From positions 124,001 through 188,000 of the forward strand of contig NZ_FOTM01000002.1 of assembly GCF_900114565.1 (NCBI RefSeq): a DNA stretch of 64,000 bases, given 5' to 3'. Position 1 is the stretch's first letter. Every line of letters begins with the position of its first letter. The stretch is from Leifsonia sp. CL147 (GTDB lineage: Bacteria; Actinomycetota; Actinomycetes; Actinomycetales; Microbacteriaceae). The notes under the pieces were generated by a model. That model had not been told where the DNA came from and made no database searches. It saw only the letters and a list, made by a program, of their open reading frames with translations. Of this stretch, positions 50,146 through 59,085 are shown in pieces. The translations under genes were made by a program, and so were the position numbers.

Positions 50146-50180
50146 AAGGGTGGGCCGGCTCCTCGCGCGGGCCCACCCTT
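50146..50180 (+). terminator. Hairpin after pilA
   Basis: An 11-bp perfect stem AAGGGTGGGCC/GGCCCACCCTT with a 13-base loop lies 14 bases after the pilA stop and before the minor pilin genes. The bases after it are C/T-rich. It may terminate most pilA transcripts while some continue to the minor pilin genes, or stabilise the pilA message end. Confidence 0.65.
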
Positions 50181-50218
50181 CCTCTCTTCCCTGCTGGAAA
50201 GTTGAAAGGAGGAGGACC

Positions 50219-50617
50219 ATGATCGCTCGCACGCGCAGCGACAACGAAGACGGCTTCGGTATCGCCGAGGTCTTGGTCGCCATGTTCCTCCTCGGTCTGA
50301 TCGCCGTCGCCGTCATCCCGATCCTCGTCCAGGGCCTTCGGGCCTCCCTCTCCAACGCCGCCGTCGCCAGCGCGACACAGCTGGCGAACCAGCAGCTGGA
50401 GCAGGTGCGGGGCCTCACCGCCTGCAGCGCCGTCACCTCGGCCGATACGACCAGCACCATGCAGAACGTCCCGCTCCGTGCCACCCGCACGATCGGCACG
50501 ACCTGCCCGGCCACCGGCTATCCCATCACCGTGAAAGTCTCCGTCAGTGTGAAGCGCACGGATACGAACATCGTGCTGACGACCGCCTCCACGCTCGTCT
50601 TCGTCACAGGACCCTGA
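50219..50617 (+). CDS. Minor pilin, PilV-like
   Basis: A 132-residue prepilin-like protein with a short leader ending in EDG and a hydrophobic stretch FGIAEVLVAMFLLGLIAVAVIP; the Glu at position 5 of the mature protein is kept. The small globular part has two Cys. ATG 50219 has a strong AGGAGGAG site. It is followed by two further pilin-like genes, an order typical of minor pilin clusters that prime the pilus tip. Confidence 0.85.
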   Translation: MIARTRSDNEDGFGIAEVLVAMFLLGLIAVAVIPILVQGLRASLSNAAVASATQLANQQLEQVRGLTACSAVTSADTTSTMQNVPLRATRTIGTTCPATGYPITVKVSVSVKRTDTNIVLTTASTLVFVTGP

Positions 50618-50618
50618 C

Positions 50619-51200
50619 ATGCCCCACTCGCCCGCACCGGCCGATGAGACCGGCACCGACCAGGGCTTCACGCTCATCGAGCTGCTCATCGCCTCGCTCC
50701 TCCTGGTCGTCGTGCTCGCCATCGTCGGCGCGATGCTCGCCAGCCTCCAGACGGCGTCACGACGTGTGGATGCCCTGTCTGCGACATCGAGCTCGGCGCA
50801 GGTCGCCGCCGAATCCATCGAGCGCGGCATCCGCAACTCGTCGGATTTCCTGCTGAGCACTCCCAGCGGGACCGACCAACTGCTGATCGCACGCACCGCT
50901 CAGGGTGGATCGACTCTCACGTGGATATGCGCGGCGTGGTACTTCTCCGCCGCGAACGGTGGGAGCATCCGGTACACGCAGTCGCCCTCTGCCATCGCTG
51001 CGCCCTCGTCATCGGCGCTCGCGACCTGGACGCTGCTCGCGAGCAACGTCTCACCTCTCAGCGGCAGTGCGGTGTTCGGCGGTACCAGCCCCCAGCTCAC
51101 GATCGGGTTCTCGGGTCAGTCGTCCTCGGGTGGCTCGGTCTCCATTTCCAGCACAGTTCTCAGCCGAGCCGGTTCAGCAGGGAGTCCCGCATGCTACTGA
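50619..51200 (+). CDS. Minor pilin, PilW-like
   Basis: A 193-residue prepilin-like protein. The leader ends in DQG, before FTLIELLIASLLLVVVLAIVGAML, with Glu at position 5. The globular part is Ser/Thr-rich. It starts one base after the preceding gene's stop and overlaps the next gene by ten bases, so the three minor pilin genes are translated together. Confidence 0.85.
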   Translation: MPHSPAPADETGTDQGFTLIELLIASLLLVVVLAIVGAMLASLQTASRRVDALSATSSSAQVAAESIERGIRNSSDFLLSTPSGTDQLLIARTAQGGSTLTWICAAWYFSAANGGSIRYTQSPSAIAAPSSSALATWTLLASNVSPLSGSAVFGGTSPQLTIGFSGQSSSGGSVSISSTVLSRAGSAGSPACY

Positions 51201-52666
51201 TCGTACGAACGCTCCGAGGCCGCCTTCGATCCGAGAGTGGCTCGGCACTCATCGCGGTGCTCGGAGTCATGATGGTCGGCCTCATCCTCACGACCCTCGT
51301 CGCCACCTCCGTCGTCTCTGCAGCCGGGACGAGTGCATCGACGAGGTCCGGCGTGCAAGCGCAGGCGGCTGCCGATGCAGGAATCGCCGCCGCCCGTGCA
51401 GGGCTCTACACGCCGGGCAACTGCGCCGCGCAACCGTCTCCCGGAACCTACACATCGACCGGAACCCTGACCTACACCGTGACCGTGCAGTTCGACGCAG
51501 GCTCCGGCTGGCAGGCCGGGTGCCCCACGTCCACGACCAGCCGGATACGCCTCCTCTCGACGGGAACGCCGCAGTCGCCGGCGATGGCAGGATCCACGAC
51601 CCCGCGCACCCGCACGGTCGAGGCCATCTACAACTGGCTCATACCGGGCCCCACGCCGTCCGGGACGTCGGTCAACCTCTACAGCGGAGGTGAAGTCGAG
51701 GCGAACTCGTCGTTCGACCTCTCCGAGAGCGGCGGGCTGGTCGTGCAGAACGGGAACCTCCTATGCAATAAGAACAACTCGGTCTTCAACGGAAACGTCA
51801 CGGTGGCGGGCAACAGCCCGAACGGCAACCTGACATTCAGCGCGACGTGCGCGGTCAACGGCGATGTGGCCGTCCAGAACACGGCGACTCTCGGCAGCGG
51901 GACGGTCAACGGCGACCTGACGGCCGGAGCGGTGTCCCCGAACCCGCCCGGCAGTCATGTCACCGGAACCTACACGCAGGGTTCGATCGCGCCCCCGACC
52001 GCCCCGTGGGTGGATGTGACCTACACGCCGTCCGACTGGCGCGACTCCACCGGCGCTCAGTTCGCCGTGAAGGTCGCCCCGACGGACACGCCCTGCTCGT
52101 TCGTCAACGGAAACCTGGGTGGTCCGTCTGGCTCGCCGATCATCGTCAACATGCTCGGCTGCGTCGGTGGCCCGTCCGCGGGGAACAACACGACTGTCGC
52201 CCTGACGAGCGATGTGGTGATCTTCGCGAACCAGTTCAATTTCACCACCGTCAACGGACTTCAGTTCACCTCGTCGTCGTCGGCGGTGCACCGCCTGTGG
52301 TTCATCACGCCGGACAACGTCGCCGACCACAAGCCGACGTGCAATACCGCACCCGCGGCCACCGACCCGGCACACCAGGACGACTTCAACGTGAAGAACA
52401 CCCTCACTGCGTCCGACGTGATCCAGACGACCAACGCCGTCCAAGCCATGCTCTACACGCCGTGCGCGCTGGTGACCAAGAACAACCTGACGTGGAATGG
52501 GCAGATCTACACAGGTTCCTACAGCACCATCGTGAACAACCCCGTCTACACCTACGATCAAGTGGGCATCGCCGGGTACGACCTCAGCACCGGTGCCGTG
52601 ATCCCGCCGCTGCTCAGCCCCCAGCCGGGAACGCTGATCTCCGACCGGGACTTGGCAGGTGGTTGA
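51191..52666 (+). CDS. Pilus tip protein, PilX/PilY-like large minor pilin
   Basis: A 491-residue protein with a short basic N-terminus and one hydrophobic segment after SESG (SALIAVLGVMMVGLILTTLVATSVV). The Glu at position 5 of pilins is replaced by Ala, as happens in PilX and GspK, which top the pilus. The large remainder is beta-rich, with repeated NGNVTV, NGDVAV and NGDLTA turns suggesting a right-handed beta-helix. It is coupled to the PilW-like gene. No known adhesin domain is recognisable. It could form the pilus tip. Confidence 0.75.
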   Translation: MLLIVRTLRGRLRSESGSALIAVLGVMMVGLILTTLVATSVVSAAGTSASTRSGVQAQAAADAGIAAARAGLYTPGNCAAQPSPGTYTSTGTLTYTVTVQFDAGSGWQAGCPTSTTSRIRLLSTGTPQSPAMAGSTTPRTRTVEAIYNWLIPGPTPSGTSVNLYSGGEVEANSSFDLSESGGLVVQNGNLLCNKNNSVFNGNVTVAGNSPNGNLTFSATCAVNGDVAVQNTATLGSGTVNGDLTAGAVSPNPPGSHVTGTYTQGSIAPPTAPWVDVTYTPSDWRDSTGAQFAVKVAPTDTPCSFVNGNLGGPSGSPIIVNMLGCVGGPSAGNNTTVALTSDVVIFANQFNFTTVNGLQFTSSSSAVHRLWFITPDNVADHKPTCNTAPAATDPAHQDDFNVKNTLTASDVIQTTNAVQAMLYTPCALVTKNNLTWNGQIYTGSYSTIVNNPVYTYDQVGIAGYDLSTGAVIPPLLSPQPGTLISDRDLAGG

Positions 52667-52667
52667 G

Positions 52668-53489
52668 ATGCCCGTACTGTTCGGGGTGTTCGGCTCACTG
52701 ATCGGGTCGTTTCTGAACGTAGTGATCTTCCGCGTCCCCGCCGGGCGCTCGATCGTCGCGCCGCCCAGTGCCTGCGGGTCATGCGGAGCGCGCATCCGGC
52801 CGTATGACAACGTTCCGGTGATCTCCTGGCTGCTGCTTCGAGGACGCTGCCGCGACTGCGGCGAGCGCATCTCGATGCGTTACCCCCTGGTCGAGCTCTT
52901 CACGGCACTCGCCTTCGGCGCAGTCGCCCTCTGGGCGCTCGATCGCTGGGGGACTGAGGCCACCCCCCTGGGCGGATTCGCCGCCGCAGGGCTCGCCCTC
53001 GCCGGCTACCTCTACCTCGTGGCCTCCAGCATCGCCCTGGCGCTCATCGACCTGGACACCCACCGGCTGCCCAACAGGATCGTCCTGCCGTTGTACCCGG
53101 CGGGCATCCTGTTTCTGGGCTCCAGTGCCCTGCTGTCAGGAGACCCGGCTGCCCTCCTGCGAATGGGACTGGGCATGGCGGGTCTCTGGGCTCTCTACGC
53201 CCTGCTCGCCCTCGCATATCCCGGGGGCATGGGCTACGGGGATGTGAAGCTGGCCGGCGCGCTCGGCCTCTTCCTCGGCTTCGCGGGGTGGGGCGAGCTC
53301 GCAATCGGCGCGTTCGCCGCATTCGCCTTCGGCGGCCTCTTCAGCATCGGCTTGCTCATCGCGCGCCGGGCCACCCGGCGTAGCGGCATTCCGTTCGGTC
53401 CGTGGATGCTGGGTGGCGCCTGGATCGGGCTGGTCGCCGGAGGCTCCATCGCCTCGGCGTACCTGACGTTGATCGGAGTCGGGCGATGA
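52668..53489 (+). CDS. pilD: Prepilin peptidase PilD
   Basis: A 273-residue membrane aspartic peptidase, which cleaves and may methylate prepilins. The N-terminal domain has FGSLIGSFLNVVIFRVP and two CxxC pairs (CGSC, CRDC). The catalytic Asp residues are in ALIDLDTHRLPN and GYGDVKLAGALG. ATG 52668 begins two bases after the preceding stop; GTG 52659 is possible. It should process all four pilin-type proteins encoded upstream. Confidence 0.95.
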   Translation: MPVLFGVFGSLIGSFLNVVIFRVPAGRSIVAPPSACGSCGARIRPYDNVPVISWLLLRGRCRDCGERISMRYPLVELFTALAFGAVALWALDRWGTEATPLGGFAAAGLALAGYLYLVASSIALALIDLDTHRLPNRIVLPLYPAGILFLGSSALLSGDPAALLRMGLGMAGLWALYALLALAYPGGMGYGDVKLAGALGLFLGFAGWGELAIGAFAAFAFGGLFSIGLLIARRATRRSGIPFGPWMLGGAWIGLVAGGSIASAYLTLIGVGR

Positions 53490-53500
53490 GGAGGAGCACC

Positions 53501-53536
53501 ATGGAACTCTCGCTGACAGGAAGAGGAGTCGACTGA
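53501..53536 (+). CDS. 11-residue mini-ORF before pilM
   Basis: A strong GGAGGAG site precedes ATG 53501, which encodes MELSLTGRGVD and stops at 53534-53536, overlapping the pilM ATG by one base (TGATG). The peptide is too short for a domain. Its position suggests a leader that feeds ribosomes into pilM by coupling. Confidence 0.4.
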   Translation: MELSLTGRGVD

Positions 53537-54600
53537 TGGCATCCAAGATCGTCGGCCTCGACATCGGTAGCGACTCGGTGCGCGCTGTGGAGCTGGCCGA
53601 CCCGTTCAAGCCACGACCGACGCTCGTGCGCTACCACCAAGCGGCCCTTCCGCCCGGCGCGGTGGTCCGCGGCGAGGTGGTCGAGCAGAACACGGTGGCC
53701 GAGACACTCAAAAGGGTGTGGAAGGCCGGCGGATTCACCTCGCGCCGGGTCGTTCTGGGCGTCGGCAATCAGAAGGTGTTCGCGCGGGAGCTGACCGTTC
53801 CGCGGGCGCCGCTCATCAACATCCGGGAGTCCCTTCCGTTCGTCGTTCAGGACATGCTCCCTGTCCCCGTCTCCGATGCGCTGCTCGACTTCTACCCGAT
53901 AGCGGAGGTCCACGGAGAGGGGGCGCCGGCCGTGCGTGGCCTGTTGATCGCCGTGATCAAGGAGGCGGTCATCCCGAACGTGACGGCCGCCCGGCTCGCC
54001 GGCCTCACCGTCGAGGACGTGGACTTGCTCCCCTTCGCCCTCACGCGCCTCCTCCTTCCGCGACCGGGCTCGCGGGCGGAGGCGTCGGAGCCCGGAGGCG
54101 CCGTCCTCATCGATGTGGGCGCGAACACTACCAGCGTGGTGATGACGGAGGATGGTGTGCCGCAGTTCGTGCGTCTCATCCCCGCCGGGGGAGTGGATGT
54201 CACGCGCTCCGTCCAGGAGGGCTTGGAACTCGACGCGCCCACCGCGGACGCGGTCAAGCGGCGCATCGGCGTGAGACCGGTGCAGTCGGCGGAGGATCGC
54301 CCAGCTCTCGAGCTCATCCAGCGCCCGACCGGCGAGTTGCTGAACAGCCTGAGGAACACGATTTCGTTCTTCACGAACACACGCCCGGAGCAGGCGATCC
54401 GTCGCATCGTTCTGACCGGTGGCGGCGGCCTGCTCCCCGGCTTCTCCGAAAGCCTCGCGCGGCTCACCGGCATCCCCGTGATTGCGGGCGACCCGTTGGC
54501 GGCGGTCACTCTCGCGCCGCGCCTTGCGGCGGACGACGTACGACGTGACGGTCTCGCCCTTTCGGCAGCACTCGGTCTGGCGATGGGAGCGGCAGCATGA
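53536..54600 (+). CDS. pilM: Type IV pilus assembly protein PilM
   Basis: A 354-residue actin-like PilM. The nucleotide-binding elements are GLDIGSDSVRAVEL at the start, LIDVGANTTSVVM near the middle and [17 protein letters not shown] in the C-terminal half. In other bacteria PilM is cytoplasmic and binds the N-terminal tail of PilN, linking the cytoplasmic motor to the membrane alignment complex. It is followed by pilN with an ATGA overlap. Confidence 0.93.
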   Translation: MASKIVGLDIGSDSVRAVELADPFKPRPTLVRYHQAALPPGAVVRGEVVEQNTVAETLKRVWKAGGFTSRRVVLGVGNQKVFARELTVPRAPLINIRESLPFVVQDMLPVPVSDALLDFYPIAEVHGEGAPAVRGLLIAVIKEAVIPNVTAARLAGLTVEDVDLLPFALTRLLLPRPGSRAEASEPGGAVLIDVGANTTSVVMTEDGVPQFVRLIPAGGVDVTRSVQEGLELDAPTADAVKRRIGVRPVQSAEDRPALELIQRPTGELLNSLRNTISFFTNTRPEQAIRRIVLTGGGGLLPGFSESLARLTGIPVIAGDPLAAVTLAPRLAADDVRRDGLALSAALGLAMGAAA

Positions 54601-55352
54601 TACAGACAGCCGAACCCGACGCCTCGGCGACGGTCGAGCGCTCGGGCCGCCGTTCCGGCGACGGCCGGAGCCGGCCGGCACCCGAGAGCCGAGCCCGGCG
54701 CCATGAGCAGCTGGTACTGGGTGCAACGCCGCGTGCACATTTGCTGCCGCCTGAAGTGCAGGCGGATCGTCGGGCTGCTGCCCTGCACCGACGGCTCGTC
54801 TTCGCCGTCCTCGCCGTGGTCGCCGTGGTCGCGCTGGGAGTCCTGGGGGCCGGTGCCGCGTCGACCAATGCGCAGGCGCAGCTCGCCGGCGCGCAGGCGA
54901 CGACCCAGTCGCTCCTCGCCCAGGAGCTGAAGTTCGTGAAGGTCCGCGCGGTTCAGAATCAGGTGGATCTGATCAAGACAGCACAGGAAGTCGGCGCTTC
55001 GACCGAGATCGACTGGAAGCCCTATCTGCAGAAGGTGCAGGCGACCCTCCCCGCCGGCGTCACCATCGCGACCGTCAACATCGACTCCTCCACCCCCATC
55101 GAGCTGTATCAGCAGTCGTCCGCCTCGCTTCAAGGCCCCCGTGTCGCGACGATCGTGTTCACCGCGAAGAGCCCGGCTCTTCCGGTCGTGCCGTCCTGGC
55201 TGGATGCGCTGAAGACCCTGCCGGGTTACACCGACGCCCTTCCCGGCTCTGTCGCTCTCGACTCCGCCTCGGGCATCTACACCGTGACGATCACGATGCA
55301 CATCGATGCGAGGGCCTTCTCTCACCGTTTCGCACAGAAGACGGGTAAGTGA
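54597..55352 (+). CDS. pilN: Type IV pilus assembly protein PilN
   Basis: A 251-residue single-pass membrane protein. The N-terminal ~60 residues are long, basic and Pro/Arg-rich, followed by LLPPEVQADRRA (the conserved LLP-type motif that binds PilM), a transmembrane segment near residues 69-90, a coiled coil and a small ferredoxin-like fold. The N-terminus is longer than in Proteobacteria. pilM and pilO overlap it by four bases. Confidence 0.88.
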   Translation: MIQTAEPDASATVERSGRRSGDGRSRPAPESRARRHEQLVLGATPRAHLLPPEVQADRRAAALHRRLVFAVLAVVAVVALGVLGAGAASTNAQAQLAGAQATTQSLLAQELKFVKVRAVQNQVDLIKTAQEVGASTEIDWKPYLQKVQATLPAGVTIATVNIDSSTPIELYQQSSASLQGPRVATIVFTAKSPALPVVPSWLDALKTLPGYTDALPGSVALDSASGIYTVTITMHIDARAFSHRFAQKTGK

Positions 55353-56116
55353 TCATGGACAAGAACAGACTCTGGATCATCGGCTCGGTGCTTCTCATGG
55401 CGATCGTGCTGGCACTGGGATGGTTCGTCGGCGTGGCACCGCAACTGGCGGCCGTCGCGACGGCCGACACTCAGCGGGCGCAGGTGCAGACGCTCAACGC
55501 GCAGCACCAGGCGACGCTTGCCCAGTTGAAAAGGGACTTCGCGCACCTCAGTGTGCTGAAAGGTCAACTGGCCGACTTGTCCCGGTCCGTGCCCGCCGAC
55601 TCCGCCATGCCCGCGTTCGTCGATGAGGTGAATGCGCTGGCCGCGACAACCGGTGTCATCGTCACGGGCGTCTCCGTCGCCGACGCCAAGCCGTATGCTC
55701 CGGTCGCGCCGCCCGCGGCGTCCGGCGGGGCGACACCGACGGGGACGCCGTCTCCGTCGCCCTCGTCCTCCGCTGCCACGCCGACGCCCACTCCCAGCCC
55801 GACTGCCGTCGCCGGGATGCCGCCGGTCACGAGTTCAGAGCTCGACTCCAAGAACTTCTCGTCGCTCGCGATCACGCTGGATGTGGCCGGCACCTATGAC
55901 CAGGTCCTCTCGTTCGTCGATGGCATCCAGTCAGGTGAGCGGCTCTTCCTGGTGAGCGGCATCACGACAGAGCCCGGGACGGGCAAGGGAGGAACCACCG
56001 CTCCGGATCCGAGCGGCGCACAGAAGGCCACGATCTCCGGGCTCGTCTACGTCGTCACCCCGGACGGCCAGACGGCAGGCTCGACCCCGACTCCGACCCC
56101 CACCCCGTCGCACTGA
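55349..56116 (+). CDS. pilO: Type IV pilus assembly protein PilO
   Basis: A 255-residue membrane protein with one transmembrane segment near residues 8-28, a coiled coil (residues ~40-85), a Pro/Thr/Ser-rich linker near 115-150 and a C-terminal ferredoxin-like domain, ending in a PTPTPTPSH tail. PilO pairs with PilN. GTG 55349 overlaps the pilN stop; ATG 55355 is close behind. It is the last gene of the pilus cluster; pilP and pilQ, needed only in bacteria with an outer membrane, are absent. Confidence 0.88.
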   Translation: MIMDKNRLWIIGSVLLMAIVLALGWFVGVAPQLAAVATADTQRAQVQTLNAQHQATLAQLKRDFAHLSVLKGQLADLSRSVPADSAMPAFVDEVNALAATTGVIVTGVSVADAKPYAPVAPPAASGGATPTGTPSPSPSSSAATPTPTPSPTAVAGMPPVTSSELDSKNFSSLAITLDVAGTYDQVLSFVDGIQSGERLFLVSGITTEPGTGKGGTTAPDPSGAQKATISGLVYVVTPDGQTAGSTPTPTPTPSH

Positions 56117-56195
56117 CGGCCCGCCTCCCTGGACACGGCCCGCCCCGTTGCTACAGTGGGCGCAACGGGCCCGCCGGGCCGATGGAGGAGCCAGG

Positions 56196-57338
56196 ATGAG
56201 CGACACGCCGGAGTCCGCGCCCAAGCGCGAGACCTACGAGCCCGCGCCGGACGCCGACCAGGTCGCCCCCGCGACCGCACCGGCGGCGTCGGCCGCAGCA
56301 GAGCCGCAGGACGGCGACCACCAGGTGGCCGAGCCGCCGTCGGACCCGGTCTCGGCCCGCGGGCACATCAACCGTCCGGCCGGGGAGGCAGGCGCGGAGC
56401 ACGCTCCCGCGTATGCAGCACCAGCGGCACCGGCCGAGCCCGCACGGCCCGCCGCCATCGCCGAGCCCGAGCCCGTCGTCGCGAGCGAGGACGATGTCGC
56501 TGCGGCTGTCGCGCGCTCCGGCGCCCAGCCCTCCGCGACCGCGGCAGGCGACGCGACCCTCGACACAGCATCCCCGGTCGAGTCGGCGACGCCCGTGATC
56601 GCAGCGGCGGAGGCGGCCAACCTCCGGCAGTCGGGCCAGGCACCCACCGTCGCCTACGCCCCGGCGCCTGCCGGTGAGGCGACCGCGGCGCCGGCCGCCG
56701 GACCCGGCGCGTCCGTCCCGGGTCCGCAGCCCGTCACGCCGATCTACCTCCAGCGTCCCGAGCCGCCGAAGAAGAAGAGCAACCGCGGCGTCGGCATCCT
56801 GATCGCCCTCGTCGGCACCCTCGCCTTCGCCGTGCTGTGGGCGGCCGCCGTGCTGATCGTCGGCTCGCTGTTGACGCCGAGCGACGAGTTCCTGCCGGCG
56901 CTGATCCAGTTCTTCACCGGCGGGCTGCGCGGATGGGTGCCCGTCGTGGCGTTCTTCATCGGGATGGTCGTGCTCATCCAGCTCCTGAACCGCGCGCGCT
57001 GGTGGGCCTACATCCTGGGCGGCCTCTTCGTCGCCGTGTTCGTCTACTTCGTCTATATCGGCGCAAGCCTGATCGACGCCGAGTACTGGAAGCGCAACTC
57101 CAACGAGTTCGTCATCCTGCTGCGCAGCGCCTGGGTCAACCCGTTCGCGGTGCTCGCCGGCCTGATCGCCCGTGAGATCTCGGTCTGGACGGGCGCCTGG
57201 CTCGCCGGCCGCGGCCGACGGCTCAAGGCGCGCAACGCCGAGGCTCAGGCCGACTACGAGCAGCAGGTGGCCGACGCCCAGAACCAGGCTGCCGCCGCGT
57301 ACGCTCAGCAGGGGACGTACGCCCAGCAGGGATACTGA
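56196..57338 (+). CDS. Membrane protein with Ala/Pro-rich N-terminus
   Basis: A 380-residue protein. Residues 1-185 are Ala/Pro/Glu-rich and probably disordered; four hydrophobic segments follow near residues 201-228, 246-268, 269-292 and 312-328. The C-terminus is a charged helix ending in AYAQQGTYAQQGY repeats. I do not recognise a family. ATG 56196 has GGAGGAG upstream. It comes ~80 bases after pilO and before another membrane gene. Confidence 0.75.
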   Translation: MSDTPESAPKRETYEPAPDADQVAPATAPAASAAAEPQDGDHQVAEPPSDPVSARGHINRPAGEAGAEHAPAYAAPAAPAEPARPAAIAEPEPVVASEDDVAAAVARSGAQPSATAAGDATLDTASPVESATPVIAAAEAANLRQSGQAPTVAYAPAPAGEATAAPAAGPGASVPGPQPVTPIYLQRPEPPKKKSNRGVGILIALVGTLAFAVLWAAAVLIVGSLLTPSDEFLPALIQFFTGGLRGWVPVVAFFIGMVVLIQLLNRARWWAYILGGLFVAVFVYFVYIGASLIDAEYWKRNSNEFVILLRSAWVNPFAVLAGLIAREISVWTGAWLAGRGRRLKARNAEAQADYEQQVADAQNQAAAAYAQQGTYAQQGY

Positions 57339-57352
57339 CCGGCGGATGACGG

Positions 57353-57847
57353 ATGCGTGACGAGCGCGCCTACGCCACGATCGTCGCATTCTTCGCGGCG
57401 GGGCTCTACCTGGCGCTGCTGGTCGCCGCGTTCGGCCTGATCTCCCTCGCGACGGACACCGACGTGGTCTCCGATCCGGCGGCCGGTCCGCTGGTCGGAC
57501 CGGTCATGGTGGGAGCTGCGACGATCGTCCTGCTCGTGTTCCTCATCGCCCTCGGGACGCGCGTCCCGGGCGACCGCCAGCGGATCGCGCCGGGGACGGC
57601 GCTGGGCGTCGGCGTCGCCTGCTACGTCGTCTTCGCCGTCGCGGGCGGGATCGCCGGTGCGGTGGGCGATCCGCGCGACCCGCTGCATTACGTCCTCTTC
57701 GGCCTGGCGCAGCTCGGCGGCTGGCCGGCCATCACGGCCGCCGCTGCGGCGTTCGTCGTGACGCTGCTCTACCAGCTGGTCCTCGTCGGCCGGTTCAGCC
57801 AGCGGGGACGGCCGCGCTGGCCCTGGGAGCGCGACGACGACGAGTGA
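57353..57847 (+). CDS. Small membrane protein next to the str operon
   Basis: A 164-residue membrane protein with four hydrophobic segments (ATIVAFFAAGLYLALLVAAFGLISLA, VGAATIVLLVFLIALG, GVGVACYVVFAVAGGIAGAVG and AITAAAAAFVVTLLYQLVLVG), ending in an acidic WERDDDE tail. I do not recognise a family with certainty. ATG 57353 begins 15 bases after the preceding gene, so both are likely cotranscribed. Confidence 0.7.
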   Translation: MRDERAYATIVAFFAAGLYLALLVAAFGLISLATDTDVVSDPAAGPLVGPVMVGAATIVLLVFLIALGTRVPGDRQRIAPGTALGVGVACYVVFAVAGGIAGAVGDPRDPLHYVLFGLAQLGGWPAITAAAAAFVVTLLYQLVLVGRFSQRGRPRWPWERDDDE

Positions 57848-57918
57848 CGGCCCAGGGCTGAGCCGCTCCACCCTCCTTTCGCCCTGCGCGGACAGCGCTC
57901 CCTCGGCCCCTCGCTCAT

Positions 57919-57947
57919 TTGACCGGCAGGGACACGGCGGATAGTAT
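57919..57947 (+). promoter_or_regulatory. Promoter of the str operon
   Basis: TTGACC at 57919-57924 and TAGTAT at 57942-57947 are exactly 17 bases apart, each matching the consensus at five of six positions. This is the most consensus-like promoter in the window and lies upstream of rpsL. Confidence 0.8.
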
Positions 57948-58195
57948 TTATCGGGTGTGCGCTTTGCCGCGCGCTCGTCGCATGCCCGGATTTCCGGGCC
58001 GGGGATGAGCGGGCCGGCACGTACTCATCCGATGGGCAGAGAGACCGCACGGGATCTCAGCCCCCACGGCATATCGGCCGGCGGACAACGCCTGTCAGCC
58101 GATTCCCCCAGACGCCTGACGCCCGCGATGCGGGTGGGTGGCTCATGGGGAAAATGCAACAGCTGTCACCGTGCAGTCCATACAAGGAGAAGTCA
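57948..58195 (+). promoter_or_regulatory. Leader of the str operon
   Basis: About 240 bases between the promoter and rpsL hold no gene. Short hairpins are visible, such as GCCCGG/CCGGGC near 57985-58000 and CCCGC/GCGGG near 58122-58134. A long, structured leader suggests post-transcriptional control of ribosomal protein synthesis. No known riboswitch is recognisable. With the ~70 bases before the promoter, this is the whole intergenic stretch 57848-58195. Confidence 0.5.
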
Positions 58196-58570
58196 GTGCC
58201 AACCATTCAGCAGTTGGTCCGCAAGGGACGGACGCCGAAGGTCACCAAGACCAAGGCTCCCGCCCTGAAGGCCAACCCCCAGCAGCGCGGCGTGTGCACC
58301 CGCGTCTACACCACGACCCCGAAGAAGCCGAACTCCGCGCTCCGCAAGGTCGCCCGCGTGAAGCTGTCCAACGGGACCGAGGTCACCGCCTACATCCCCG
58401 GTGAGGGCCACAACCTGCAGGAGCACTCCATGGTGCTCGTCCGCGGCGGTCGTGTGAAGGACCTCCCCGGTGTCCGCTACAAGATCGTTCGTGGCGCCCT
58501 GGACACCCAGGCCGTGAAGAACCGCAAGCAGGCTCGCAGCCGCTACGGCGCGAAGATGGAGAAGAAGTAA
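58196..58570 (+). CDS. rpsL: 30S ribosomal protein S12
   Basis: A 124-residue S12, starting at GTG 58196 behind AAGGAGAAG. The Lys residues that are changed in streptomycin-resistant strains are wild type: [17 protein letters not shown] contains Lys 43 and the [12 protein letters not shown] loop contains Lys 88. The C-terminus [17 protein letters not shown] is normal. rpsG overlaps its stop by one base. Confidence 0.98.
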   Translation: MPTIQQLVRKGRTPKVTKTKAPALKANPQQRGVCTRVYTTTPKKPNSALRKVARVKLSNGTEVTAYIPGEGHNLQEHSMVLVRGGRVKDLPGVRYKIVRGALDTQAVKNRKQARSRYGAKMEKK

Positions 58571-59040
58571 TGCCTCGCAAGGGTCCCGCTCCGAAGCGCC
58601 CCGTCGTCGCCGATCCGGTGTACGGCTCGCCGGTCGTCAGCCAGCTCGTCAACAAGATCCTCCTCGACGGCAAGAAGGGCCTCGCCGAGCGCATCGTGTA
58701 TGACGCGCTCGAAGGCGTCGGCACCAAGTCCGGTCAGGATGCGGTCACCACGCTCAAGAAGGCTCTGGACAACATCCGTCCGACCCTCGAGGTCCGCAGC
58801 CGCCGCGTCGGCGGCTCGACCTACCAGGTTCCGGTCGAGGTCAAGCCGCACCGCGCGAACACTCTGGCGCTCCGCTGGCTCACCAGCTACGCCAAGGGCC
58901 GTCGCGAGAAGACGATGACCGAGCGTCTCACCAACGAGATCCTCGACGCGTCCAACGGTCTCGGCGCCGCGGTCAAGCGCCGCGAGGACACGCACAAGAT
59001 GGCCGAGTCGAACAAGGCCTTCGCGCACTACCGCTGGTAA
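58570..59040 (+). CDS. rpsG: 30S ribosomal protein S7
   Basis: A 156-residue S7, beginning [19 protein letters not shown] and ending AHYRW. It binds 16S rRNA and starts assembly of the 30S head. In E. coli S7 also represses translation of the str operon; a similar role here is inferred. ATG 58570 overlaps the rpsL stop (TAATG). A hairpin lies in the 120-base gap before fusA. Confidence 0.98.
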   Translation: MPRKGPAPKRPVVADPVYGSPVVSQLVNKILLDGKKGLAERIVYDALEGVGTKSGQDAVTTLKKALDNIRPTLEVRSRRVGGSTYQVPVEVKPHRANTLALRWLTSYAKGRREKTMTERLTNEILDASNGLGAAVKRREDTHKMAESNKAFAHYRW

Positions 59041-59085
59041 CCGCGGCGCGGCCGGCCCTGCCGGCCCGCTGAGGAACATGGCGTC

